From Ketobacter sp. MCCC 1A13808 (GTDB lineage: Bacteria > Pseudomonadota > Gammaproteobacteria > Pseudomonadales > Ketobacteraceae): 64,000 nt of DNA. A program made the position numbers and the translations under genes. The stretch covers positions 1 through 64,000 of the forward strand of contig NZ_VRKW01000006.1 of the NCBI RefSeq assembly GCF_009746715.1, written 5' to 3'. Each line of letters starts with the position of its first letter. Position 1 is the stretch's first letter. The notes beneath the pieces are model-generated. The model was given only the letters and a program-made list of their open reading frames with translations, ran no database searches and had not been told where the DNA came from. Positions 29,745-39,840 of the stretch are shown here, in pieces.

Positions 29745-32102
29745 ATGCACAGATTATTTTTACTATTTGGGGTGTTGGTCATCACGGGCTGCTCCACATT
29801 GCTGGCAAGTCAGTGGGATCGATTGTATGGAAAAAGTGATCCGGCGCATTTCGATAAAGCGACTACACAGACCACCGGAAGCAATGCTGTCAACTATCTC
29901 AAAGACGTCAAACCCATCCTGGATCAACGCTGCGTCGTATGCCACTCTTGCTACGATTCACCGTGCCAGTTGAAATTGGGGTCGTACGCTGGCATTACCC
30001 GGGGTGCGACCAAAGCACCTGTATACGATGGTGAACGCCTGCTTGCAGCGGATTTGACCCGACTGTTTCAGGATGCCAGTAGCAACCAGGAGTGGCGAGA
30101 AAAAGACTTTTTTCCGGTGCTGAATGAACGCGTTAATACGCCAGAAGCCAATATTAACGCCAGCATATTGGCTCATATGTTGTTATTGAAACAACAGCAC
30201 CCGTTGCCTCAACAGAATCTACTGCCCGACAGCTTTAAATTTACCTCATTAGATGATCAGCAATGCCCGGACCTGAATGAACTGGCTGCGTACGAAAAAA
30301 GCAACCCGCTTTGGGGGATGCCCTATGCCTTACCTGCAATCAGCCCCGACCAACACAAAACCCTGATGCTGTGGTTATCACAAGGCGCCACAGGTGAAGA
30401 AAGCGGGCGTACGTCACCTGAATTGCAAACCCATATAGACAAGTGGGAAGCATTTTTTAATCGGTCATCGTTAAAATCCCAGGTGGTGAATCGATACATG
30501 TATGAACACCTGTTTCTGGCAAGTCTCTATTTTAATGAAAACAGCAATCCGGTTTATTACGAATTAGTGCGATCAAGTACTCCGCCCGGACAGCCCATCA
30601 AACGAATTAATACCCGTCGCCCCTACGATGACCCGGGGGTAGAACATGTCTATTACCGGCTGCAGGAACAACGTGAAACTCCAGCGCTTAAAACCCATAT
30701 GCCCTACTTACTGGATGACAGCAGAATGGCTCGGTGGCACACGCTGTTTTATACCGAGGATTATACCATTACCGAAAAACCCAGCTACGACATCGGCAAA
30801 GCATCCAATCCGTTTATCACCTTTAAAGAGATTCCAAGCAGTGCTCGCTACCGTTTTATGCTGGAGGAGGCTCAGTTCACCATAATGGGCTTTATCAAAG
30901 GGCCGGTTTGCCGTGGCAATCTTGCACTCAACGTGATCAATGATCATTTTTGGGTGACGTTTCTGTCACCGGCTGCCGAATCCGCCATCTTCAGTGATCA
31001 GTTTCTACTGGATAATGTCAACCAATTAGAACTCCCCGCCGAAGCCAGCAGCAGCTCCGGAATACTCAATCTAATCAGTTACGCGGCCGATGAACGGAAA
31101 TTTTTTGATGCTATGGTTGAACAGATCAATCAGAAGCTGGACGGGGGTTTTAAAATCGACCTTGATCTGCTTTGGGACGGCGATGGCAGCAATGACAACG
31201 CAGCCCTCACTATTTACCGTCACAGCGACAGCGCTACCGTTATCAAAGGTCTTCACGGGGATAAACCGCAATCTGCCTGGGTCATTAGTTACCCTCTTTT
31301 GGAACGCATTCACTATTTGTTGGTGGCCGGTTTCGATGTTTATGGCAATGTTGGACACAACCTCAACACACGCATCTATATGGACTTTTTACGTATGGAA
31401 GGCGAGTTTAATTTTATTACGCTGCTACCCGTTGGATACCGCACCGAAGTCCGAAACCACTGGTATCGTGGATCCGTTAATACGGTAAAAGAAAAGATAT
31501 TTGATGCTGCCAAGGTCTACAAGGGTAAGTCGTCCGTTAATTATCAAACTCAACAGCCCCTGGATGAGCTCTACTTAAAGTTACGGGACAAGCTGGCTCC
31601 GGTTCTGAACCGCACGCACGACGCTGGGCAGGGTCAACTAACCGGAGAAGCCAGGGAAGCTATATTGGATCTCGATCAGGTAGCGGGCATCGCCGCCTCT
31701 CTCATGCCACAAGTCACCATTCTGGAGGTGGCTGATGAAAAAAAAGGGGCTAGCAATTACTACACCCTTTTGAGCGATAGCGCCTTCACCAATATTTCGT
31801 ACTTATTCGATGAAGAGGACCGTCGCCTTCCCCAGGAAGATACTTTAACCGTCGGCTATGGGATTATCGCAGCCTACCCCAACTTATTTCTTCGAGTACC
31901 CCAGGCGCAAATGAGAAATTTTGTGGACCGGGTAAACTCATTACGATCTGCGAAAGACTATACCGCGCTGTTGGATGAGTTCGCGATTCGTCGCACATCA
32001 GAGCAATTTTGGGAGTTCAGTGACCGACTGCACAAGCATAACTTTCTTGAGTGGCCAGTGGAATTTGCGTTAATGGACTACAACCGTCTAGACAACAAGT
32101 AA
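29745..32102 (+). CDS. cti: Fatty acid cis-trans isomerase (heme c type)
   Basis: Periplasmic enzyme that turns cis-unsaturated phospholipid acyl chains into trans, stiffening the membrane at once on exposure to solvents, heat or salt. From ATG at 29745 (785 aa) the signal peptide ends VITGC with C16 in lipobox position. The single heme motif is CVVCH (63-67), followed by SCYDSPCQLKL as in Pseudomonas Cti. The YMYEHLFLA and MPYLLDDSRM segments also fit that family. A TTG 15 nt upstream is another possible start. The following hairpin ends the transcript; no partner gene is in the same direction. Confidence 0.92.
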   Translation: MHRLFLLFGVLVITGCSTLLASQWDRLYGKSDPAHFDKATTQTTGSNAVNYLKDVKPILDQRCVVCHSCYDSPCQLKLGSYAGITRGATKAPVYDGERLLAADLTRLFQDASSNQEWREKDFFPVLNERVNTPEANINASILAHMLLLKQQHPLPQQNLLPDSFKFTSLDDQQCPDLNELAAYEKSNPLWGMPYALPAISPDQHKTLMLWLSQGATGEESGRTSPELQTHIDKWEAFFNRSSLKSQVVNRYMYEHLFLASLYFNENSNPVYYELVRSSTPPGQPIKRINTRRPYDDPGVEHVYYRLQEQRETPALKTHMPYLLDDSRMARWHTLFYTEDYTITEKPSYDIGKASNPFITFKEIPSSARYRFMLEEAQFTIMGFIKGPVCRGNLALNVINDHFWVTFLSPAAESAIFSDQFLLDNVNQLELPAEASSSSGILNLISYAADERKFFDAMVEQINQKLDGGFKIDLDLLWDGDGSNDNAALTIYRHSDSATVIKGLHGDKPQSAWVISYPLLERIHYLLVAGFDVYGNVGHNLNTRIYMDFLRMEGEFNFITLLPVGYRTEVRNHWYRGSVNTVKEKIFDAAKVYKGKSSVNYQTQQPLDELYLKLRDKLAPVLNRTHDAGQGQLTGEAREAILDLDQVAGIAASLMPQVTILEVADEKKGASNYYTLLSDSAFTNISYLFDEEDRRLPQEDTLTVGYGIIAAYPNLFLRVPQAQMRNFVDRVNSLRSAKDYTALLDEFAIRRTSEQFWEFSDRLHKHNFLEWPVEFALMDYNRLDNK

Positions 32103-32106
32103 ATAA

Positions 32107-32141
32107 AAAGCCGCAGCACGCTAAAAGCTGTCTGCGGCTTT
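32107..32141 (+). terminator. Terminator of cti
   Basis: AAAGCCGCAG (32107-32116) and CTGCGGCTTT (32132-32141) form a perfect 10-bp stem with a 15-nt loop, five bases after the cti stop. The A-run before and T-run after make it bidirectional with the convergent START-domain gene. Confidence 0.8.
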
Positions 32142-32165
32142 CTCGATTAAAGGTCTATTGAGTAA

Positions 32166-32870
32166 CTATTGAGTAACGACCCTTTTTGCTGTCGGCTCTT
32201 TGATAAAAGCAAACGTTGCGCCTTCATTTTTCCCCAGCTCAGACTGCTTGAGGTTTTGCATCGTGTTGAAAGGCATTTCATAGGTAAACATGTCCAATAA
32301 CCAGCCCTGGACATTACCGCCCGGGTCAAAATCGGAAACATACGCCACTTCCACCATGCCCTCCTCTTTCGGAGTCAGCACCCATTCCGCTTCCAAAGAG
32401 GGACTGCGAATCATCCGTTCATCTTCACTCACGTATTGCGGCTCTGATAACACTTTCTTGGTTACTACTAAGGTGTCGGGATCTTGATCCCACTTTGAAT
32501 ACCACACACTATCCCGGTCACGCTCGGGCCAGGGTGAATCAATTACGGTATATGTCAGCGTTTCCTGCTCGTTAATGTCTTTTAATTTTTCCACTTTGGA
32601 CACTTTATCCATCCAAGCAGGAAAGCCACTCTGATCAGATAAAAAAGCCACCAGGCTGGATAAACTGGATTGCACCCGAGTCACCACCTTGACTTGCTTC
32701 AACGGTCCGGTATGAGACTCTTTCGTGTAGAGTTGAATATCGTTTTCGTCTTTATCCAGCTGCCAGTCGTCGGCGGCAAGAGATACCCCGGAAAACAACA
32801 AAACTGAGGACGTGACAATGACTTTAAAAACGCCCCTTTTTGCCAAGCTAACAGGTCGACCGAATGGCAT
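32166..32870 (-). CDS. Secreted START-domain protein
   Basis: A 234-aa protein with a Sec signal peptide (about residues 1-33, ending SLAA). The START/SRPBCC-like lipid-binding fold spans about 36-225: DWQLDKDENDIQLYTKE, then the SPWPERDRDSVWYSKW and VAYVSDFDPGG segments typical of the family. Probably periplasmic and binding a lipid or sterol-like ligand; the ligand is unknown. Convergent with cti, an enzyme acting on membrane lipids, so a shared envelope role is possible. Confidence 0.82.
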   Translation of the reverse strand: MPFGRPVSLAKRGVFKVIVTSSVLLFSGVSLAADDWQLDKDENDIQLYTKESHTGPLKQVKVVTRVQSSLSSLVAFLSDQSGFPAWMDKVSKVEKLKDINEQETLTYTVIDSPWPERDRDSVWYSKWDQDPDTLVVTKKVLSEPQYVSEDERMIRSPSLEAEWVLTPKEEGMVEVAYVSDFDPGGNVQGWLLDMFTYEMPFNTMQNLKQSELGKNEGATFAFIKEPTAKRVVTQ

Positions 32871-32964
32871 AACCTTTCCCTCCCATTTATTTTTCTTCTA
32901 ATACAAAGGCCTTTAGGGTACGCAATGGACTTCACAAACACAACTGTATTTTTTATAGCCAAAT

Positions 32965-33003
32965 GTTAATAAAAAGGGAGCATAAAGCTCCCTTTTTATT
33001 AAC
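32965..33003 (-). terminator. Terminator of pnp (bidirectional)
   Basis: A perfect 17-bp stem: GTTAATAAAAAGGGAGC (32965-32981), loop ATAAA, and its exact complement (32987-33003). The T-run lies inside the stem on both strands. It lies 25 bp after the pnp stop. Confidence 0.9.
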
Positions 33004-33028
33004 ACAATATCACCTAAACCAGTTTATC

Positions 33029-35149
33029 TTACTCTGGTTGGGTTTCACCCTGAGCGGCTTCAGCCACGGCTTCTTTTATGCTTAATTTAATGCGACCGCG
33101 ATTGTCCACGTCCAGCACCTTCACAGACACTTCCTGACCTTCCTTCAGATAATCACTGACCTGATTGACTCTCTCTTCAGCGATCTGAGAAATATGGACC
33201 AAACCGTCGGTACCAGGCAAGATATTAACAAAAGCGCCGAAATCGACGATCTTGTTCACTTTACCCACATAAATTTTACCGATTTCAGCTTCTGCGGTGA
33301 TGCCTTCAACCATTGAAAACGCTTTTTCTGCCGCTGCCTGGTTTTGACCATAGATGCGCACCTGACCATCATCACCGATATCAATTTCAGCACCGGATTC
33401 TTCACAAATGCTGCGGATCATGGCGCCGCCTTTACCGATGACGTCGCGGATTTTATCAGGATGGATCTTTATAGTTAAATAAACAGGCGCATCTTCGGAG
33501 ATAGTACCTCGAGTCTGATTAAGGACTTTGTTCATTTCGCCCAGGATGTGCAATCGGCCTTCACGAGCCTGAGTCAGAGCTGCTTCCATAATCTCTTCGG
33601 TAATACCGGTGATTTTGATATCCATTTGCAGCGCGGTAATACCTTTCTCGGTACCCGCTACTTTGAAGTCCATGTCGCCCAAATGATCTTCATCACCCAG
33701 AATATCGGACAGCACCGCAAAGCGCTCACCTTCTTTAACCAGGCCCATCGCAATACCTGCAACCGGAGCCTTCAATGGCACACCTGCATCCATCAGGGCC
33801 AGACTGCTGCCACAAACCGACGCCATCGAAGAAGACCCGTTGGACTCTGTGATTTCCGACACTACACGAATAGCGTAGGGAAAATCAGCACCATCCGGCA
33901 GCATTGCCTGAATACCACGGCGCGCCAAGCGCCCATGACCTATCTCACGACGCTTCGGCCCCAGTTGAAAGCTGATTTCGCCAACACAGAATGGAGGGAA
34001 GTTGTAGTGCAGCATAAAAGGGTCGCTTTTCATGCCTTCGATTGAGTCGATATTCTGAGAATCACGCAAACTTCCCAGTGTAGCGGTTACGATAGCCTGA
34101 GTTTCACCTCGTGTGAACAAGGCAGAACCGTGCGTTCTGGGCATAACCCCCACTTCTACTGCAATCGGGCGAACGGTATTCAGTTCACGACCGTCAATAC
34201 GAGGTTTGCCTGCCAACACGTTTTCACGCACGGTCACATATTCCAAGTGGTGAAATATGTCTTTAACCTCGGCTTCGGCCGGAGCTGTTTCCGAGTCAGC
34301 ATCACACAGTGCGGCTACCACTTCTGAACGCAGTTCTCCTACCCGGGTATAACGGGCTTGCTTATCGTGAATCTGATAAGCTTCGTTCAGCTTATCGCCC
34401 AACTGGCTTTTAATCGCATCCGTTAGTGCTGTATTTTCTGCCGGTGCCTGCCAATCCCAAGCGGGTGTGGCCACTTCGGCAGCGAATTCCTTAATCGCAG
34501 TAACCGCAGTTTGCATTTCCATATGCCCGAACAGAACAGCACCCAACATCTGGTCTTCGGTGAGTTCCTGCGCTTCTGATTCCACCATTAATACTGCATC
34601 AGCGGTTCCGGCAACCACCAGGTCCAGCACTGAAGTTTCCTGCTGTTTGTAGTTCGGGTTAATGATGTACATGCCGTCGATATACGCAACTCGTGCAGCC
34701 GCGATGGGCCCCATGAAAGGCACGCCGGCAATCGTTAATGCAGCGGAAGCACCAATAATCGCTGCGATATCGGTATCCTGGGTTTTATCGGTCGACATAA
34801 CCGTTGCAATTACCTGAACTTCGTTGGTAAAGCCATCAGGAAACAAGGGACGAATTGGCCGATCAATCAAACGTGAAGTCAGAGTTTCTTTCTCTGAAGG
34901 ACGGCCTTCACGTTTCAAAAAGCCGCCGGGGATACGTCCGGCAGCGTAAAATTTTTCCTGGTAATTGACAGTCAAAGGGAAAAAACCAACACCCGGTGCC
35001 GCTTCTTTACGAGCGACAGCGGTTACCAAAACCGAACAGGAATCGGTTGTAACTACCACTGCCCCGGTAGCCTGACGCGCTACTTTGCCTGTTTCCAGTT
35101 TGTATTTCTGATCGCCGAATTGAAATTCTTTCGTTACCACTCTAAACAT
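33029..35149 (-). CDS. pnp: Polynucleotide phosphorylase
   Basis: Phosphorolytic 3'-5' exoribonuclease and RNA-degradosome component. Two RNase PH-like domains, the second carrying the [11 protein letters not shown] phosphate site, then KH ([17 protein letters not shown], about 560-610) and S1 ([19 protein letters not shown], about 625-690). Length 706 aa is normal. ATG with GGAAGGTG upstream. One oddity: the usual [17 protein letters not shown] loop reads [17 protein letters not shown] here (near 33960-33990), with no length change. It follows rpsO, as in E. coli. Confidence 0.97.
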   Translation of the reverse strand: MFRVVTKEFQFGDQKYKLETGKVARQATGAVVVTTDSCSVLVTAVARKEAAPGVGFFPLTVNYQEKFYAAGRIPGGFLKREGRPSEKETLTSRLIDRPIRPLFPDGFTNEVQVIATVMSTDKTQDTDIAAIIGASAALTIAGVPFMGPIAAARVAYIDGMYIINPNYKQQETSVLDLVVAGTADAVLMVESEAQELTEDQMLGAVLFGHMEMQTAVTAIKEFAAEVATPAWDWQAPAENTALTDAIKSQLGDKLNEAYQIHDKQARYTRVGELRSEVVAALCDADSETAPAEAEVKDIFHHLEYVTVRENVLAGKPRIDGRELNTVRPIAVEVGVMPRTHGSALFTRGETQAIVTATLGSLRDSQNIDSIEGMKSDPFMLHYNFPPFCVGEISFQLGPKRREIGHGRLARRGIQAMLPDGADFPYAIRVVSEITESNGSSSMASVCGSSLALMDAGVPLKAPVAGIAMGLVKEGERFAVLSDILGDEDHLGDMDFKVAGTEKGITALQMDIKITGITEEIMEAALTQAREGRLHILGEMNKVLNQTRGTISEDAPVYLTIKIHPDKIRDVIGKGGAMIRSICEESGAEIDIGDDGQVRIYGQNQAAAEKAFSMVEGITAEAEIGKIYVGKVNKIVDFGAFVNILPGTDGLVHISQIAEERVNQVSDYLKEGQEVSVKVLDVDNRGRIKLSIKEAVAEAAQGETQPE

Positions 35150-35251
35150 TATTCACCTTCCATTTCGAGACGCCGGCACAACTCGTGCTATTCCAGTCAA
35201 TTAAATCTTGAAGCCGGAGTTTTACCAATAAGTTAGTCATCCGCTTAAACA

Positions 35252-35285
35252 AACACGGCACTTATCCGAAAATAAGTGCCGTGTT
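35252..35285 (-). terminator. Hairpin between rpsO and pnp
   Basis: AACACGGCACTTAT (35252-35265) and ATAAGTGCCGTGTT (35272-35285) form a perfect 14-bp stem with loop CCGAAA. On the minus strand only a short U-tract follows, so it is likely a partial terminator or an RNase III-type processing site in the rpsO-pnp interval. Confidence 0.75.
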
Positions 35286-35369
35286 ATCAAGCTTATTCAG
35301 TCGCAACCCCTGCGCAGGCCATAGCCAGCTTTGAGCGCGCTCCTGAATATCTGCCTAGCCAATGCTTCA

Positions 35370-35639
35370 TTAACGACGCAGACCAAGTTTACCGATCAGA
35401 GCAGTGTAACGATCAAGATCCTTACGCTTCAGATAGTCCAGCAATTTACGACGCTGATTTACCATCCGGATCAGACCACGACGTGAATGGTGGTCTTTGT
35501 TATGCGCTTTGAAGTGACCCTGCAGCTGATTAATTTGTGCAGTCAGCAAAGCAACCTGCACTTCCGGAGAACCGGTGTCACCTGCTACCCGCTGGTGATC
35601 GGCTACAACTTTTGCTTTTTGTTCAGCATTCAATGACAT
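35370..35639 (-). CDS. rpsO: 30S ribosomal protein S15
   Basis: Primary 16S-binding protein of the 30S platform. All 89 residues match the family, including [17 protein letters not shown], the [22 protein letters not shown] block and ending LGLRR. TTGGAG ribosome site precedes the ATG. It lies between truB and pnp. Confidence 0.98.
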   Translation of the reverse strand: MSLNAEQKAKVVADHQRVAGDTGSPEVQVALLTAQINQLQGHFKAHNKDHHSRRGLIRMVNQRRKLLDYLKRKDLDRYTALIGKLGLRR

Positions 35640-35732
35640 TGTTTTTTCTCCAATATGCTTTTACGTTTAAAACCGGTCAAACCACGCATATTTACAGTTT
35701 GAAGGTTACAGATAAAACAACTAAGCGGTCTG

Positions 35733-36656
35733 CTAGTTGCAATTACTTATTAAACGCCGAGGGGCAACAAGACCATCGTCCTGCAATTCTCCGACGCCAA
35801 TAAATTCTTCGTCCGGGCCGATCAATTTAACCCACCCATCCAGTGGTGCTCCGGGAACCTGCACCGGATTACCATTGCGCAGGTAGAAAGTGGAGCTTTC
35901 GCTTAACGTCAAACAAGGCCAATGATCGACACTGCTGCTTAACGGTAACAATAATTGATCCAGAGCCTGATGGCCCCCGAGTTCCAGTGTCTCGGACAAC
36001 ACCTCGACAGTCTTCGCTTGGCTTTCAACATAAGGGCCGGCCCAAGTGCGGCGCAATTCTACCACATGAGCAAGGTTCCCAATAGCCACCGCAATGTCTT
36101 CCACCAGATTACGGATATAGGTGCCTTTACTACAGGCAACAAATAAACTGAAATGTTCCGTATCAAAATCCAACAAGTCTAGCTGAACAATGTGAACCTT
36201 GCGCGCTTCCCGCTCAACTTCAAGCCCTTGTCGGGCCAATTTATAAAGCGGCTGCCCTTTATGCTTCAGGGCCGAAAACATAGATGGAACCTGCTCAATT
36301 CCGCCACGAAAGTCAGGCAATGTAGACTCCAGCAATTCCCGCGTTAAGCCATCAGTAGCACAACGCTCAACCACTTCGCCATCTGCGTCAGCGGTATTGG
36401 TTTTTTCACCCCATTTCGCTTTCACTACATAGGCTTTATCTGAATCGAGCAGGTACTGGGAAAACTTGGTCGCTTCACCGAAACACAAAGGCAACACCCC
36501 GGTTGCCAATGGATCCAGGCTGCCGGTGTGCCCCACTTTCGCGGCTCCGAACATGCGTTTTACCCGCTGCAGGATTTCATTAGAAGTACAGCCGCCTGGC
36601 TTATCGAGCACCAGAATGCCATCTACTTTACGGCCATTATTGCGTCGCCTACCCAC
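35733..36656 (-). CDS. truB: tRNA pseudouridine(55) synthase
   Basis: Makes pseudouridine 55 in the T loop of tRNAs. The catalytic aspartate is D48 in GHTGSLDPLATG. The VDGILVLDKPGG start and the C-terminal PUA-like region (about 245-305) are typical. Length 307 aa. GTG start, 2 bp after the rbfA stop. Confidence 0.96.
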   Translation of the reverse strand: MGRRRNNGRKVDGILVLDKPGGCTSNEILQRVKRMFGAAKVGHTGSLDPLATGVLPLCFGEATKFSQYLLDSDKAYVVKAKWGEKTNTADADGEVVERCATDGLTRELLESTLPDFRGGIEQVPSMFSALKHKGQPLYKLARQGLEVEREARKVHIVQLDLLDFDTEHFSLFVACSKGTYIRNLVEDIAVAIGNLAHVVELRRTWAGPYVESQAKTVEVLSETLELGGHQALDQLLLPLSSSVDHWPCLTLSESSTFYLRNGNPVQVPGAPLDGWVKLIGPDEEFIGVGELQDDGLVAPRRLISNCN

Positions 36657-36658
36657 AC

Positions 36659-37075
36659 TCAGTCTCCGTTTTTCTGGTCCGGGTCAGAACTGCCTTGATG
36701 GCGAGCTTCATCTTCTTTCACGGCTTTATCAATCAACCGCGACATACGCGGTCCGTCAACAATCGTCCGGTCATAGTGAAATCGTAATCGGGGAATGGTA
36801 CGCAACTGTATTCCCTTGGCCAGCATAGAACGAAGAAATCCGCTGGCATGGCCTAGCACACCCAACGCTTCGTCTACGCCATCCTCTTCGTCAATACCCA
36901 TAAAAGTGACGTAGATATCCGCATACGCGAGATCTTTACTCACATTCACGCTATTAATCGTCACCATCCCGACTCTGGGATCTTTAATTTCCCGATGCAG
37001 CATCAGCGCTAGATCGCGCTGAATTTGATCGGCAATACGGTCGGTTCGGTTATAGCCTCGGGCTCCGTGACGCAA
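36659..37075 (-). CDS. rbfA: Ribosome-binding factor A
   Basis: Cold-shock-linked 30S maturation factor with a KH-like fold. The N-terminal TDRIADQIQRDLA and central DPRVGMVTINSVNVSKDL blocks are diagnostic. Length 138 aa. The start appears to be TTG at 37075 with AGAGGG 7 nt upstream. It follows infB by 12 bp. Confidence 0.95.
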   Translation of the reverse strand: MRHGARGYNRTDRIADQIQRDLALMLHREIKDPRVGMVTINSVNVSKDLAYADIYVTFMGIDEEDGVDEALGVLGHASGFLRSMLAKGIQLRTIPRLRFHYDRTIVDGPRMSRLIDKAVKEDEARHQGSSDPDQKNGD

Positions 37076-37087
37076 TCCTGTACCCTC

Positions 37088-39781
37088 TTAAATACTACGC
37101 GCGACTTTCTTAACGCTAAAGACTTCGATCTTGTCGCCTTCTTTAACATCGTTGTAGCTCTTGACTGCTATGCCACATTCGATACCGGCGTTGACTTCCT
37201 GTACATCGTCTTTGAAACGTCGAAGGGATTCCAGCTCGCCCTGATAGATAACCACATCATCACGCAACACCCGGATCGGCTTGTTGCGGTACAGAGTACC
37301 TTCAATAACTTTACAACCGGCTACCGCTCCGAACTTGGATGACCGGAAGACGTCGCGCACTTCGGCAGTCCCCATTATTTCTTCACGTAGTTCAGGCGCA
37401 AGCAAACCGGACATAGCGTTCTTAACGTCTTCGATGATGTCATAGATAACACTGTAATAACGCAGCTCGATGTCTTCTTCCTGACATAATTTCCGCGCCG
37501 AGTTATCTGCCCGTACGTTAAAACCGATCACGACCGCACTGGATGTCAGCGCAAGATTGACATCCGATTCGTTAATACCGCCCACACCGGAGGAAACGAT
37601 GTTCACCTTCACCTCATCGGTTGACAGATCCGTTAATGCCGTTTGCAGGGCTTCCAACGAACCACGTACATCGGTTTTCAATACGATATTGACGTAAGCA
37701 CATTCGCCCGCGCCCATATTCTCAAACACGTTCTCCAGCTTCGCTGCTTGCTGACGGGTCAACCGGTTATGACGTAATTTCTTCTGGCGGAATTCAGCAA
37801 CTTCACGAGCTTTTCGCTCATCAGGCACCACCTGGAATTCCTCACCGGCGTCCGGTGCGCCTGCCAAACCTAAAATTTCTACAGGGATAGATGGCCCGGC
37901 TGCGTCTACCTGCTTGCCGTTTTCATCCAGCATGGCTCTTACACGACCGTAATACTCACCGGCCAGCACCATGTCGCCCTGATTCAGGATGCCGTTTTGA
38001 ACCAACAGACTGGCAACAACACCACGCCCTTTATCCACGCGAGACTCGATAACCATGCCTTGGGCTGCGCCCTCCGCGACGGATTTCAACTCCAGCAATT
38101 CAGCCTGTAGCAAGATCGCATCCAGTAAGGCATCGATGCCCTGACCGGTTAACGCAGACACTTCAACAAACTGAGTGTCACCACCCCACTCTTCGGAAAT
38201 CACTTCCTTCTGAGATAAGTCCGACTTAACCCGTTCCGGGTCCGCATCTTCTTTGTCTATTTTGTTAACTGCAACGATAATCGGTACACCCGCTGCACGA
38301 GCGTGGTCAATTGCTTCCGCAGTTTGTGGCATCATGCCGTCGTCCGCTGCAACGACCAGAATAACAATGTCGGTACAGGAGGCACCGCGCGCCCGCATCT
38401 GAGTAAATGCAGCGTGACCCGGTGTGTCCAGAAACGTAATCATGCCGTGACCGGTTTCAACGTGATAAGCGCCGATGTGCTGAGTGATTCCACCTGCTTC
38501 ACCTGCCGCCACCCGGGTTCTGCGGATGTGATCCAGCAAAGAAGTTTTACCATGGTCAACGTGACCCATAATAGTAACCACCGGTGCCCGGGCCGCCAGA
38601 TCGCCTTCTTTCTGGCTATCTTCCAGATGCTCTACCAGTGAATCTTCAACCGCGTCCTCGCTGACTAATTTCAGGTTATGGCCGAATTCTTCAATGATTA
38701 ATTGCGCAGTATCGCGGTCGATCGTCTGATTCATGGTCGCCATGATTCCGAGATTAAACAGGGATTTGACTACCGCTGCGCCTTTCACAGACATCTGTTG
38801 CGCCAGATCAGATACTGTTATTGATTCGCCTAATGCAACTTCACGCACAACCGGTCCTGTCGGGTTCTGGAACCCGTGTTTATTGACTCTGGATGCAACC
38901 CGCGAAATCGTCTTGCGTTCAGGCTGTTTGTCGCGGCCCTTTTTCTTCGGCACTTTACGTGCGCGCTTAGCTTGCCGAGCTTCTGCAGCCAGGCTGTCTT
39001 CGAACGCACGCTTAACAATGGCGTCCTTCTCTTCTTCCAACAACACTTCTTCTGTTTTGGTTTCAGAGCGACCTTCAAGTTCCTGAGCGATACGGCGAGC
39101 TTCTTCGAGAGTACGCTGACGCGCTTCCTCTTCCGCTTTCTTCCGAGCCTCATCACGTCGCTTAGCGTCTTCCGCCCGGCGAGCGTCTTCTGCTGCCTGC
39201 TCTTCAGGTGACAGCTCCGGCTTTTTGGGTGCCGCCTCTTTCTTCTCAGGTGCTGACTTTTTGGCAGACGATTTTTTCGATGCAGCGCCACCCGCAGCTG
39301 CCTTTTTCGCTTCGTCTTCGGCCTTCGCCTCTTCCAAGGCTTTTCTTTCAGCTTCCAGGCGGGCCTCATCTGCTTCACGCGTGGCCTCAGCTTCCTGCGC
39401 TTTCTTCGCTGCTTCGGCCTTGGCTGCTTCTTCAGCTAACCTGGCTTCTTCAGCCTTCGCAGCTTCCTCGGCTTCCACATCAGCACGTTTCACGTAGGTG
39501 CGCTTTTTACGAACTTCCACGTTTACTGTTTTGCTGCGCCCTTGAGAACCACTCACTTTGAGCGTACTGACGCTCTTGCGTTTCAGGGTAATCTTTTTGG
39601 GCCCGGCATCACTGCCACCATGCGAGCGCTTTAGATGCGCCAGCAGCTGTTCCTTCTCGTTATCTGACACAGCTTGCGCCGCATCTTTGTGAGTCAGCCC
39701 CGCGTCTTTCATTTGCTGCAATAGAGTCTCTACGGGAATTCCCACGACGTCTGCAAGCTGTTCGACGGTCACTTCTGCCAT
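37088..39781 (-). CDS. infB: Translation initiation factor IF-2
   Basis: GTPase that brings initiator tRNA to the 30S subunit. Conserved N-terminal domain (1-50, [14 protein letters not shown]), a long Ala/Glu/Lys-rich flexible region (about 90-280), then G1 GHVDHGKT (near 403), G3 DTPGH, G4 NKID, and domains II-IV. ATG at 39781 gives 897 aa and matches family N-termini; a GTG 5 codons earlier is less likely. Part of the rimP-nusA-infB-rbfA-truB unit. Confidence 0.97.
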   Translation of the reverse strand: MAEVTVEQLADVVGIPVETLLQQMKDAGLTHKDAAQAVSDNEKEQLLAHLKRSHGGSDAGPKKITLKRKSVSTLKVSGSQGRSKTVNVEVRKKRTYVKRADVEAEEAAKAEEARLAEEAAKAEAAKKAQEAEATREADEARLEAERKALEEAKAEDEAKKAAAGGAASKKSSAKKSAPEKKEAAPKKPELSPEEQAAEDARRAEDAKRRDEARKKAEEEARQRTLEEARRIAQELEGRSETKTEEVLLEEEKDAIVKRAFEDSLAAEARQAKRARKVPKKKGRDKQPERKTISRVASRVNKHGFQNPTGPVVREVALGESITVSDLAQQMSVKGAAVVKSLFNLGIMATMNQTIDRDTAQLIIEEFGHNLKLVSEDAVEDSLVEHLEDSQKEGDLAARAPVVTIMGHVDHGKTSLLDHIRRTRVAAGEAGGITQHIGAYHVETGHGMITFLDTPGHAAFTQMRARGASCTDIVILVVAADDGMMPQTAEAIDHARAAGVPIIVAVNKIDKEDADPERVKSDLSQKEVISEEWGGDTQFVEVSALTGQGIDALLDAILLQAELLELKSVAEGAAQGMVIESRVDKGRGVVASLLVQNGILNQGDMVLAGEYYGRVRAMLDENGKQVDAAGPSIPVEILGLAGAPDAGEEFQVVPDERKAREVAEFRQKKLRHNRLTRQQAAKLENVFENMGAGECAYVNIVLKTDVRGSLEALQTALTDLSTDEVKVNIVSSGVGGINESDVNLALTSSAVVIGFNVRADNSARKLCQEEDIELRYYSVIYDIIEDVKNAMSGLLAPELREEIMGTAEVRDVFRSSKFGAVAGCKVIEGTLYRNKPIRVLRDDVVIYQGELESLRRFKDDVQEVNAGIECGIAVKSYNDVKEGDKIEVFSVKKVARSI

Positions 39782-39840
39782 ATCAGCGTTTCTCACTCCT
39801 GTTCTTCGTGCCTGTTGCTGTTCAAGGTTCGGGGTTTCGA

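Noticed and set aside
29567-29797. 76-codon minus-strand frame upstream of cti
   Set aside because: Overlaps the start of cti, no ribosome site, no family resemblance.
38830-39378. 182-codon minus-strand frame rich in Arg and Lys
   Set aside because: Shifted reading of the repetitive Ala/Glu/Lys region of infB.
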